Source: Zhengella sedimenti
GTDB lineage: Bacteria; Pseudomonadota; Alphaproteobacteria; Rhizobiales; Rhizobiaceae
Direction of reading: 5' to 3'
NCBI RefSeq assembly: GCF_046506625.1
Contig: NZ_JBKFFP010000003.1
Span: forward strand, 124,001 to 188,000
Length of the DNA stretch: 64,000 nucleotides
In this document: one piece after another, positions 43,394-51,354 of the stretch
Position numbering within the stretch: the stretch's first letter is position 1
Layout of the letters: every line of letters starts with the position of its first letter
Made by a program: the position numbers and the translations under genes
Notes under the pieces: generated by a model
Database searches by the model: none
What the model saw: the letters and a program-made list of their open reading frames with translations, nothing else
Told to the model about the DNA's origin: nothing

Positions 43394-44554
43394 ATGAAGA
43401 CTGCAATCAGGAAGTCCATTCTCGCACTCGGCATCGCTGCCGGCATGACGTCCGCCGCGATCGCCCAGCAAGGCGTGACGGACACGGAAGTGCTGATCGG
43501 CTCCAATGGCGACCAGTCGGGCATCTTCGCGCCCTTCAACGTGCAAGCCATCAAGGCCGCGCAGATGAGGTTCGACGAGGTCAACGAGGCAGGCGGCATC
43601 CATGGCCGCAAGATCCGCATGATCGTCGAGGATCACCAGTACCAGGTGCCCAAGGCGGTGGCGAACTTCAACAAGCTGATCAACTCGGACGGCGTGTTCG
43701 CGATGATCCTGAACCTCGGCACGCCGCACAACATCGCCGGCTTCCCGCTGATGCAGGCCAAGAAGGTGGCGAATATCGCGCCTCTGACTTCGGCCCGCCA
43801 GATGCTGGAAGGCGACATCACCTACAAGTATGCCGGATTCTCGTCCTACTATGACCAGATCCGCGCCGGCGTCGATTACCTGGTGAAGGAGAAGGGTGCC
43901 GAGGAAATCTGCGCCATGTACATCCCGTCGGATTTCGGCAAGGAAATCCAGGAAGGGGCGGTGGACCAGGCCAAGGAACTGGGCAAGACATGGGCAACGG
44001 AGACCACCCACAAGCCGGACGAGACCGACTTCGTGGGCGCGCTGACCAAGCTCAAGGACGCCGGCTGCGACATCGTCGCCACGGCGCTCGGCGTGCGCCA
44101 GACCATCATCGCGGTGGCCACGGCCAAGAAGCTGGGCTGGAACGACGTTTCCTTCCTCGGTTCCTCGGCGGCCTATCACGAGGCCATCGCCTCGCAGCCG
44201 GGCGGCATCACCGACGGCTACTATGCGGCCGGCGGCTGGGCAGACTACAAGCCGCGCATGGACAACCCGGAGGTCAAGGCGTGGCATGACGCCTTTGTCG
44301 CCAAGTACAACGAGGAACCCGGCATGGCCGCGATCCTGGGCTACGGCGCAGCGGAGACGCTGGTCAAGGCGCTCGAAGCAGCCGGCAAGGACCTGACGCC
44401 GGAGAGCTTCCAGAAGGGCATGGAGTCGCTGGAGTTCCGTGACGTGATCGCTGACGCCGACATCAAGTTCGGCCCCGGCGACCACCAGGGCGGCGACATC
44501 ATCGTGATCTCCAAGGTCGAGGACGGCGTGTTCAAGGAGCAGGCCCGCCAGTAA
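43394..44554 (+). CDS. Liv-type periplasmic substrate-binding protein, system 2
   Basis: 386 residues with a signal peptide (MKTAIRKSILALGIAAG ... AIAQQG, cleavage near residue 25). Type I binding fold: VLIGSNGDQSGIFAPFNVQAIKAAQMRFDEVN, GIHGRKIRMIVEDHQYQVPKAV, then GRKI/AMYIPSDFGKEI in the second lobe. ATG 43394 follows GGAGGAAAT. It differs in length and sequence from the system 1 binding protein, so a different ligand is likely. It ends liv operon 2; a bidirectional terminator follows. Confidence 0.93.
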   Translation: MKTAIRKSILALGIAAGMTSAAIAQQGVTDTEVLIGSNGDQSGIFAPFNVQAIKAAQMRFDEVNEAGGIHGRKIRMIVEDHQYQVPKAVANFNKLINSDGVFAMILNLGTPHNIAGFPLMQAKKVANIAPLTSARQMLEGDITYKYAGFSSYYDQIRAGVDYLVKEKGAEEICAMYIPSDFGKEIQEGAVDQAKELGKTWATETTHKPDETDFVGALTKLKDAGCDIVATALGVRQTIIAVATAKKLGWNDVSFLGSSAAYHEAIASQPGGITDGYYAAGGWADYKPRMDNPEVKAWHDAFVAKYNEEPGMAAILGYGAAETLVKALEAAGKDLTPESFQKGMESLEFRDVIADADIKFGPGDHQGGDIIVISKVEDGVFKEQARQ

Positions 44555-44585
44555 TCGGCCGTCGTTCCCTGCGCTGAAAAAAGAG

Positions 44586-44612
44586 ACGCCGCGGACATCC
44601 CGTCCGCGGCGT
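44586..44612. terminator. Bidirectional terminator between livK (system 2) and hemN
   Basis: Eleven-pair stem ACGCCGCGGAC/GTCCGCGGCGT with a five-base loop. On the plus strand it is followed by only three T. On the minus strand it is followed by CTCTTTTTTC, so it serves hemN better than livK. Confidence 0.8.
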
Positions 44613-44658
44613 TTCCATTCGCAATGAACGGACCGCCAGGCCCGGAACCCTGGCCTCC

Positions 44659-46008
44659 TCAGACCGCTGCGGAATGACGTGCCGCGCCCCTGTGAAGGTA
44701 GGCATCGAAATGGGCCGCGATGACGCGGACGAAAGGCCGTCCGGTTTCGGTGACGCGATAGGTCGCACCGTCGCGCGCGAACAGGCCGTCTCGGTCGGAC
44801 GCGACCAGGCCGTCGGCTTCCGCGAGGATCGCGCGCGCGGATGCGCCGAAGGTGTCGAGCACCCATTCGCGGCTGAAGGCGAAATCGCACATCAGCTTCT
44901 CGATCACGGCGCGGCGCATGACATCCTCGCCGTTCAGGCGCACGCCACGCACTGTGGCGAAACCGTCATTGGCGATGCGGCGCTGGTAGTCGCCGGACGC
45001 CGGCGAATTCTGGACGTAGCCCTGGGGCAACTGCCCGATCGCGGAAGCGCCCAACCCGATGAGGACCGGCGCGTCATCGGTGGTATAGCCCTGGAAATTG
45101 CGCTTGAGGGTTCCGTCCTCCAACGCCCTCGCCATGCTGTCGGAGGGTCTGGCGAAATGGTCGAAACCGATGGTCACATAGCCCGCCTCGCGCAGGAGGC
45201 CGGCCGCATGGTCCTGCTGGCGGAAGCGTTCCACGAGGCCGGGCAGGACCGACTCGTCGATCATGGTCTGATGCTTCTTCATCCACGGGACATGCGCGTA
45301 GCCGAACAGCGCGATCCGGTCGGGCTCCATGGCGAGGCAGGCCCGTACCGTTCTCTCGATGCTCTCCACCGTCTGGTGCGGCAGGCCGTAGAGGATGTCG
45401 AGGTTGACCGATCCGACGCCGCGCCGGCGCACGCCGTCAACGACCGCGCGGGTCTGTTCCACGGTCTGTTCGCGGTTGATCGCCTTCTGCACGGCCGGGT
45501 CGAAATCCTGGACGCCGAGGCTCGCGCGCGTCATGCCGATGGAGGCATAGGCGTCGAAACGATCCTCCGTCATGTCATTGGGATCCATCTCGACCGAGAT
45601 TTCGGCACCGGGCGCGAAGCAGAAGTGGTCGCGCAGCGTTTCTCCCAGCAGGCGGATGTCGGCCGCCTTGAGCATGGTCGGCGAGCCGCCGCCGAAATGC
45701 ATGGCGGTCACGGAGGCCTGGCGGGTGACCGCATCGCCGGCATGGGCGATCTCGGCGCGCAGCGATCCGAGATAGACCTCCACCGGATCGTAGCGCTGCA
45801 CCTGTTTCGTGGTGCAGCCGCAGAACCAGCACAGGCGGTCGCAGAACGGGATGTGGGCATAGAGCGAGACGGGCGTGCCCGGCGTGATCGCCTCGAGCCA
45901 TGACCGGTAGGCCGAGGCGTCGATATCGGGCGTGAAATGCGGCGCGGTGGGGTAACTCGTGTAGCGCGGAACCGGCTTGGCATACCGCTCGATAAGTCCG
46001 CTGTGCAT
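44659..46008 (-). CDS. hemN: Oxygen-independent coproporphyrinogen III oxidase
   Basis: Radical-SAM enzyme converting coproporphyrinogen III to protoporphyrinogen IX without oxygen, in heme synthesis. 449 residues. The cluster cysteines C56-x3-C60-x2-C63 are followed by C65 (CDRLCWFCGC). RYTSYPTAPHF lies near residue 15, FGGGSPTML and DPNDMTEDRFDAYASIGMTRASLGVQDFDPAVQKAINREQ further on. ATG 46008 was chosen to give the family N-terminus; an upstream in-frame ATG adds 15 unrelated residues. An FNR box sits 63 bases upstream, so microaerobic induction is expected. Confidence 0.95.
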   Translation of the reverse strand: MHSGLIERYAKPVPRYTSYPTAPHFTPDIDASAYRSWLEAITPGTPVSLYAHIPFCDRLCWFCGCTTKQVQRYDPVEVYLGSLRAEIAHAGDAVTRQASVTAMHFGGGSPTMLKAADIRLLGETLRDHFCFAPGAEISVEMDPNDMTEDRFDAYASIGMTRASLGVQDFDPAVQKAINREQTVEQTRAVVDGVRRRGVGSVNLDILYGLPHQTVESIERTVRACLAMEPDRIALFGYAHVPWMKKHQTMIDESVLPGLVERFRQQDHAAGLLREAGYVTIGFDHFARPSDSMARALEDGTLKRNFQGYTTDDAPVLIGLGASAIGQLPQGYVQNSPASGDYQRRIANDGFATVRGVRLNGEDVMRRAVIEKLMCDFAFSREWVLDTFGASARAILAEADGLVASDRDGLFARDGATYRVTETGRPFVRVIAAHFDAYLHRGAARHSAAV

Positions 46009-46070
46009 GGCGCATCCGTTCCAAAAAATCGACCAGATGGCCTCCATACGCAATCAAGGGCATTAAATCG

Positions 46071-46084
46071 TTGATCCGCATCAA
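46071..46084. promoter_or_regulatory. FNR box upstream of hemN
   Basis: TTGATCCGCATCAA, a perfect TTGAT-N4-ATCAA palindrome. Its centre lies about 70 bases upstream of the hemN ATG, so activation from a -41.5 position would give a leader of about 30 bases. It could also autoregulate the divergent fnrL gene 122 bases away. Confidence 0.9.
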
Positions 46085-46205
46085 ACAACGGGAAAATGCA
46101 GGCAAGCCGGTGTCCGTGACATCGCGCGTCAGATTGTCGCGTCAGCTGCTAAAATGATGCAATTGCGGTATGGCTATTGCAAAGCAGCGCTGGTAAAAAC
46201 CGAGC

Positions 46206-46940
46206 ATGGACAAGAAAGTGCGCGACGACGTACATACGACCGGTGTACCGGCCCTTTGCCAGGCGTGTGAAGCACGCCATCGTGGCGTGTGCGGCGCATT
46301 GAACACCGAACAGCTCGTCAATCTTTCAAAGCACTCCGTGCGCCGCAAGGTCACGCCCGGGACCGAACTTGTCGGCGAGGAGCAGGATGTCTCCCAATAT
46401 GCCAACGTGATCGGCGGCGTGGTCAAGCTGACCAAGATGCTGTCGGACGGACGCCAGCAGATCGTCGGGCTGCAGTTTGCCCCGGATTTCCTGGGCCGCC
46501 CCTTTTCGCGCTCGAGCCGGTTTTCGGCGGAAGCGGCGACCGAGGTGGAGCTTTGCAGCTTCTCCAAGGGGCTGATCGACCGGATGATCGACCAGTCGCC
46601 GGATCTGGAGCACAAGCTGCTGGAGCAGACCCTGAAGGAACTGGACGAGGCGCGCGACTGGATGCTCACGCTCGGCCGCAAGACGGCGGCGGAAAAGGTG
46701 GCCAGCTTCCTTCACCTGATCGCGATCAATGTCGATCCCGACGCGCCGACGCATGACGGCCCGATCACGTTCGACCTGCCGCTCACGCGCGCGGACATCG
46801 CCGATTTCCTTGGCCTGACGATCGAGACGGTCAGCCGGCAATTGACGAAGCTGCGCAAGGACGGCGTGATCCACATCGAGAACAACCGTCACATCACGGT
46901 GCCCGATCTCGAACGGCTCGACGAACGCGCCAGCATGTAA
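46206..46940 (+). CDS. fnrL: Oxygen-sensing Crp/Fnr regulator (FnrL-type)
   Basis: 244-residue regulator of microaerobic and anaerobic genes. The N-terminal cysteines C18-x2-C21-x7-C29 plus internal C117 can hold an oxygen-labile 4Fe-4S cluster. A beta-barrel sensor is followed by a dimer helix and a helix-turn-helix LTRADIADFLGLTIETVSRQLTKL, whose E-T-V-S-R recognition residues fit TTGAT half-sites. Exactly such boxes occur before hemN, ccoN and ccoG here. The gene order hemN / fnrL / cco supports the assignment. The N-terminal cysteine spacing is of the alphaproteobacterial FnrL kind rather than that of E. coli. Confidence 0.93.
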   Translation: MDKKVRDDVHTTGVPALCQACEARHRGVCGALNTEQLVNLSKHSVRRKVTPGTELVGEEQDVSQYANVIGGVVKLTKMLSDGRQQIVGLQFAPDFLGRPFSRSSRFSAEAATEVELCSFSKGLIDRMIDQSPDLEHKLLEQTLKELDEARDWMLTLGRKTAAEKVASFLHLIAINVDPDAPTHDGPITFDLPLTRADIADFLGLTIETVSRQLTKLRKDGVIHIENNRHITVPDLERLDERASM

Positions 46941-46967
46941 ATTCCGCTTTCGCGGCGCCTCGATGCC

Positions 46968-47492
46968 TCAATGGGTCTGCCGCCCGGTGTCGCCTGCCAT
47001 CTCCCTGTCGTTGACAAGGCGGAGGACGATTTCGCGCTCGAAGGCGACGTGGCGGCGCACCGATTCGAAGAATCCGCGCAGCATGTAACCCACCGCGTCG
47101 AAATTCACGCCCTTGTCCCCGGCGCCCAGCAAGAGCAGCGTATCGGTGAGTTCCTCGGCATAACACTCGTCCTCGGCATGTTCCGATTTCAGCCGGGCGA
47201 TGGTTTGCTCGATGCCGGAAAGGTGTGCCAAGCGGTCGGCCAGTGCCGGGAAGATGATCTTCTCCTCGAAACTGTGGACGCTGCGCAGGAGGGGCCAGAT
47301 CTCGCGGGCAGCGAGCTTGCACTTCTGCTTGTCCACCTCGTCGGGCAGCGAATCGGCGATTTCCTCAAGCGTCTGGCAAAGCGACAGCTTGTCTTCGTGA
47401 GCCCGCGCGAAGGCCTCGATGGCGTCGCCGCCGAAGCGCGACAAACCCTGCTGGTCCCACAGGCTGTCAGCCTTGATCGTTGTGCCTGCCAT
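46968..47492 (-). CDS. Hemerythrin HHE-domain protein
   Basis: 174 residues forming the four-helix hemerythrin fold that binds a non-heme di-iron centre. Candidate ligands are H32 in ARAHED, H73 and E77 in SVHSFEEKIIFPAL, H105 and E109 in LKSEHAEDE, and H148/E152 in RRHVAFERE. Likely roles are oxygen or nitric-oxide/iron handling under low oxygen. The gene is convergent with fnrL and divergent from ccoN, sharing the FNR box at 47557, which lies about 65 bases upstream of its ATG. Confidence 0.88.
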   Translation of the reverse strand: MAGTTIKADSLWDQQGLSRFGGDAIEAFARAHEDKLSLCQTLEEIADSLPDEVDKQKCKLAAREIWPLLRSVHSFEEKIIFPALADRLAHLSGIEQTIARLKSEHAEDECYAEELTDTLLLLGAGDKGVNFDAVGYMLRGFFESVRRHVAFEREIVLRLVNDREMAGDTGRQTH

Positions 47493-47556
47493 GCCCTGAC
47501 CTACTCAAGAGGAAACTATGCCGCATGGTTTATGCCAACGAACCAATTTACCGACC

Positions 47557-47570
47557 TTGATCAAGATCAA
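47557..47570. promoter_or_regulatory. FNR box between hemerythrin gene and ccoN
   Basis: TTGATCAAGATCAA, perfect TTGAT-N4-ATCAA. Its centre is about 105 bases before the ccoN ATG and about 71 bases before the hemerythrin ATG. It can serve either or both divergent promoters. Confidence 0.9.
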
Positions 47571-47668
47571 TGCGGCTGTCACCCTTGCATCGCATTGCTC
47601 AGCTCAAGATCGCGGAGGCGTGCTCCGGGATCGTTTAACCCGTACAGACTCGTGAGGGGGTCAAACTC

Positions 47669-49276
47669 ATGACATTCGCGGCCGAAATCGTCGCGCTGGT
47701 GATTGCCACGTTCCTGGCAGTTCTCGGTGCGGCCTTCGCCCATGACAGCCTCTTCCAGGCACACATGGGCATTCTTGCTCTAACGCTCGCCATCTTCACC
47801 GTCATCCTGATGCGGCGCACCTCCTTCGCCGGAGCGCCGAAAGAGGATACGTCCGGCTACATGGACGGACCGGTGCGCTATGGCACCATCGCCACCATGT
47901 TCTGGGGCGTGGTCGGCTTCCTCGTCGGCGTCGTCGTCGCCGCGCAGCTGACCTGGCCGGACCTGAACATCGAACCGTGGTTCAACTTCGGCCGCATGCG
48001 TCCGCTGCACACGTCCGCCGTCATCTTCGCCTTCGGCGGCAACGCCCTGATCGCGACGTCGTTCTACGTGGTCCAGCGCACCTCGCGGGCGCGCCTGTTC
48101 GGCGGCAGCCTGGCCTGGTTCGTCTTCTGGGGCTACCAGCTCTTCATCGTCATGGCAGCGACCGGCTATCTGCTGGGGGGCACCGCCGGCCGCGAATATG
48201 CCGAGCCGGAATGGTATGTCGACCTGTGGCTGACGGTGGTCTGGGTGGCCTATCTGCTTGTGTTCCTGGGGACGATCTACAAGCGCAAGGAACCCCACAT
48301 CTACGTGGCCAACTGGTTCTATCTCTCCTTCATCGTGACCATCGCCATGCTGCACGTGGTCAACAACCTGGCCATCCCGGTCTCGTTCCTGGGTTCGAAG
48401 TCCTATTCGGCCTTCTCGGGCGTGCAGGACGCGCTGACGCAGTGGTGGTATGGCCACAACGCGGTGGGCTTCTTCCTGACCGCGGGCTTCCTGGGCATGA
48501 TGTACTACTTCATCCCGAAGCAGGCCGGCCGTCCGGTCTATTCCTACCGGCTGTCGATCATCCACTTCTGGGCGCTGATCTTCCTCTATATCTGGGCCGG
48601 CCCGCACCACCTGCACTACACGGCGTTGCCGGACTGGGCGCAGACGCTGGGCATGGTGTTCTCCATCATGCTGTGGATGCCGTCCTGGGGCGGCATGATC
48701 AACGGCCTGATGACGCTCTCGGGCGCTTGGGACAAGATCCGCACCGACCCGATCATCCGCATGATGGTCATCGCCGTCGCCTTCTACGGCATGTCGACCT
48801 TCGAGGGTCCGATGATGTCGATCAAGGCGGTCAACTCGCTGTCCCACTATACGGACTGGACCATCGGCCACGTGCATTCCGGCGCGCTCGGCTGGGTGGG
48901 CATGATCTCGTTCGGCGCGATCTACTACCTGGTACCGAAACTGTGGCATCGCGAGCGGCTTTACAGCCTGCGTCTCGTCACCTGGCATTTCTGGCTCGCC
49001 ACGCTCGGCATCGTGATCTACGCCGCCGTGCTGTGGGTTGCCGGTATCCAGCAGGGCCTGATGTGGCGTGAATACGACGATCAGGGCTTCCTCGTGTACT
49101 CCTTCGCGGAGTCCGTGGCCGCCATGTATCCGTATTACGCGCTGCGCACGCTCGGCGGGCTGCTCTACCTCGTGGGCGCGATCATCATGGCCTACAACCT
49201 CACCATGACCATTCTCGGCTACCAGCGCGAGGAGCAGGGCTTCGTTTCTGCCCCTGCCGCCGCGCCGGCCGAATAA
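47669..49276 (+). CDS. ccoN: cbb3-type cytochrome c oxidase subunit I
   Basis: Catalytic subunit of the high-affinity cbb3 oxidase, holding heme b and the heme b3-CuB centre; 535 residues with about twelve or more helices. Heme-ligand histidines lie in RPLHTSAVIFAFGGNALIA, WWYGHNAVGFFLTAGFLG (with the following tyrosine region) and WAGPHHLHYTALPDWAQ. TIGHVHSGALGWVGM is also present. The cbb3-specific short subunit lacks the aa3-type proton-channel motifs. Start ATG 47669 after GAGGGGG. First gene of ccoNOQP, under a probable FNR promoter. Confidence 0.97.
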   Translation: MTFAAEIVALVIATFLAVLGAAFAHDSLFQAHMGILALTLAIFTVILMRRTSFAGAPKEDTSGYMDGPVRYGTIATMFWGVVGFLVGVVVAAQLTWPDLNIEPWFNFGRMRPLHTSAVIFAFGGNALIATSFYVVQRTSRARLFGGSLAWFVFWGYQLFIVMAATGYLLGGTAGREYAEPEWYVDLWLTVVWVAYLLVFLGTIYKRKEPHIYVANWFYLSFIVTIAMLHVVNNLAIPVSFLGSKSYSAFSGVQDALTQWWYGHNAVGFFLTAGFLGMMYYFIPKQAGRPVYSYRLSIIHFWALIFLYIWAGPHHLHYTALPDWAQTLGMVFSIMLWMPSWGGMINGLMTLSGAWDKIRTDPIIRMMVIAVAFYGMSTFEGPMMSIKAVNSLSHYTDWTIGHVHSGALGWVGMISFGAIYYLVPKLWHRERLYSLRLVTWHFWLATLGIVIYAAVLWVAGIQQGLMWREYDDQGFLVYSFAESVAAMYPYYALRTLGGLLYLVGAIIMAYNLTMTILGYQREEQGFVSAPAAAPAE

Positions 49277-49291
49277 GGAGGTCCATTCATC

Positions 49292-50041
49292 ATGGCAAAC
49301 GAAGAGAAAAAGGGCCTTCTTGCGAAGCATGACAAGGTGGAGCGCAATGCCACGCTCCTCCTCGTCCTCAGCTTCCTCGTGGTCACCATCGGCGGTCTGG
49401 TCGAGATCGCACCACTGTTCTGGCTGCAGAACACGATCGAGAAGGTGCAGGGGATGCGTCCCTATTCGCCGCTCGAACTGGCCGGCCGCAACATCTACAT
49501 CCGCGAAGGCTGCTATGTCTGCCACAGCCAGATGATCCGTCCGTTCCGCGACGAGGTGGAGCGTTACGGCCATTACAGCCTGGCCGCGGAATCGATGTAC
49601 GACCATCCGTTCCAGTGGGGTTCCAAGCGCACCGGGCCGGACCTGGCGCGCGTGGGCGACCGCTATTCCAACGAATGGCACGTCCAGCACCTCATCGAGC
49701 CGCGCTCGGTGGTGCCGGAATCGATCATGCCGAGCTATTCCTTCCTGGCGACGACGGAGCTTCGCACCGACGACATCGCGGCACATCTGAAGACCAACGC
49801 CATGCTTGGCGTTCCCTATGATGACGCGATGATCGAGAACGCGCAGGCGGACATGATCGCCCAGGCCAATCCTGACGCCGACACGTCGGGGGTGGAGGAA
49901 CGCTATCCCAAGGCCAAGCTCGGCGATTTCGACGGCGATCCGGCGAAGCTGACGGAAATGGATGCCCTCGTGGCCTATCTCCAGATGCTCGGCACGCTCG
50001 TCGATTTCGAGAGCTACGACGCCGAAGCCAATTATCGCTAA
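49292..50041 (+). CDS. ccoO: cbb3-type cytochrome c oxidase subunit II (monoheme)
   Basis: 249-residue membrane-anchored c-type cytochrome that passes electrons to CcoN. One N-terminal helix (residues about 20-40). Heme c site C74-Y-V-C77-H78. IMPSYSFLAT carries the axial methionine (S-I-M-P-S-Y). Located 15 bases after ccoN. Confidence 0.97.
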   Translation: MANEEKKGLLAKHDKVERNATLLLVLSFLVVTIGGLVEIAPLFWLQNTIEKVQGMRPYSPLELAGRNIYIREGCYVCHSQMIRPFRDEVERYGHYSLAAESMYDHPFQWGSKRTGPDLARVGDRYSNEWHVQHLIEPRSVVPESIMPSYSFLATTELRTDDIAAHLKTNAMLGVPYDDAMIENAQADMIAQANPDADTSGVEERYPKAKLGDFDGDPAKLTEMDALVAYLQMLGTLVDFESYDAEANYR

Positions 50042-50054
50042 GGGAGCCCAGGAT

Positions 50055-50213
50055 ATGGACCTCGATTACCAGACCATGCGCACTTTCGCCGACAGCTGGG
50101 GACTGCTCTTCCTGTTCCTCGTCTTCGTGGGTGTGGTTGCGTTCGTCTTCCTGCGGCCCGGCTCGAAACGCCAGGCCGACGAGGCTTCCCGTATCCCGCT
50201 CCGAGAGGACTGA
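50055..50213 (+). CDS. ccoQ: cbb3-type cytochrome c oxidase subunit IV (CcoQ)
   Basis: 52-residue single-helix subunit that stabilises the oxidase complex. MDLDYQTMRTFADSWGLLFLFLVFVGVVAFVFLRPG is the family pattern, with a polar tail. ATG 50055 follows AGGGAG. It lies between ccoO and ccoP. Confidence 0.93.
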   Translation: MDLDYQTMRTFADSWGLLFLFLVFVGVVAFVFLRPGSKRQADEASRIPLRED

Positions 50214-50216
50214 ACC

Positions 50217-51080
50217 ATGAGCGAGAAACACATTGACGAAGTCAGCGGCGTCGAGACCACCGGTCACGAGTGGGACGGCATCCGCGAACTGAACAACCCG
50301 CTGCCGCGGTGGTGGCTGTGGACCTTCTACGCCACGATCATCTGGGCCATCGGCTACACGATCGCCTATCCGGCCTGGCCGGGGCTGACGGGCAACACGC
50401 AGGGCGTGCTCGGCTGGTCCAGCCGAGGCGCCGTGGCCACCGAAATGACCGAGGCGGAGGCCGCCAAGGCGGGCATGGTCGAAAAGATCGCCAATACCGA
50501 TCTGGCCGGCATCCTGGCGGACGACGAGATGCGCACCTTCGCCACGGCGGCGGGCGGTTCGACCTTCAAGGTCTATTGCTCGCAGTGCCACGGTTCCGGC
50601 GCGACGGGCGGTCCGGGCTATCCGAACCTGAACGACGACGACTGGATCTGGGGCGGCGACATCGAAGCCATCCACCAGACCATCGCCCATGGCGTGCGCT
50701 ATGACCAGGATGACGATACGCGCATCTCGGAAATGCCGGCCTTCGGCGAAATGCTGGAGGGCGACCAGATCCGCCAGGTCGCGGCCTATGTCGCCAGCCT
50801 GTCGGGCACGGCGTCCGATCCCGCGGCCGCCGAGGAAGGCGCGACGATCTTTGCCGACAATTGCGCGGCCTGTCACGGCGATGACGGCCGGGGCATGGTG
50901 GAACTCGGTGCGCCGAACCTGGCCGATGCGCTGTGGCTCTACGGCTCCAGCGAGGAGGCCATCGCTTCCCAGATCCGCAATCCCAAGCATGGCGTGATGC
51001 CGGCATGGGTATCGCGCCTGGGTGAAACGAAGGTCAAGGAACTGGCCGTCTACGTCCATTCGCTGGGCGGCGGCAGCTGA
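50217..51080 (+). CDS. ccoP: cbb3-type cytochrome c oxidase subunit III (diheme)
   Basis: 287-residue diheme c-type cytochrome, the entry point for electrons from the soluble cytochrome c. An N-terminal helix (PRWWLWTFYATIIWAIGYTIAYP, residues 30-52) anchors it. Heme c sites are C121-S-Q-C124-H125 and C216-A-A-C219-H220, with methionine-containing loops SEMPAFGEML and GVMPAW. It closes the ccoNOQP operon; a terminator hairpin follows. Confidence 0.97.
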   Translation: MSEKHIDEVSGVETTGHEWDGIRELNNPLPRWWLWTFYATIIWAIGYTIAYPAWPGLTGNTQGVLGWSSRGAVATEMTEAEAAKAGMVEKIANTDLAGILADDEMRTFATAAGGSTFKVYCSQCHGSGATGGPGYPNLNDDDWIWGGDIEAIHQTIAHGVRYDQDDDTRISEMPAFGEMLEGDQIRQVAAYVASLSGTASDPAAAEEGATIFADNCAACHGDDGRGMVELGAPNLADALWLYGSSEEAIASQIRNPKHGVMPAWVSRLGETKVKELAVYVHSLGGGS

Positions 51081-51119
51081 TCCGGCGCGCCTCCCGCTTG
51101 GGCTGGCGCCACGCATCGA

Positions 51120-51150
51120 GACGGCCCGGCATGCCTAGCCGGGCCGTCTT
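51120..51150 (+). terminator. Terminator-like hairpin after ccoP
   Basis: Perfect eleven-pair stem GACGGCCCGGC/GCCGGGCCGTC around a seven-base loop, followed by TTC. The T-run is weak, so partial read-through to ccoG is possible. Confidence 0.65.
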
Positions 51151-51195
51151 CACATCAGCCGGTGAGTGAAAACGTCGCGTCTGTCCATCGGGGGT

Positions 51196-51209
51196 TTGAC
51201 CCATGTCAA
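51196..51209. promoter_or_regulatory. FNR-type box upstream of ccoG
   Basis: TTGACCCATGTCAA, an FNR-type palindrome with one changed base per half-site (TTGAC-N4-GTCAA). Its centre is about 152 bases before the ccoG ATG. It indicates a separate promoter for the assembly genes. Confidence 0.7.
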
Positions 51210-51354
51210 CGCAGGGCTCATCTTCGGCGCGTAAACGTGACGGCAAGATACATCATTAGCGTTGCGTTGCTGTTCCAGGCGGCCGGTCCATTCTTCCGGG
51301 ACACTGGCCATTTGGGGACACAAGCCACGCAACGGGAGCGGAGCAAGACCGGGC

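Noticed and set aside
10532..44554. The two liv-ligase clusters as a recent duplication
   Set aside because: Gene order differs and the proteins share mainly family motifs; lengths of binding proteins and permeases differ. Independent acquisition or old divergence is more likely.
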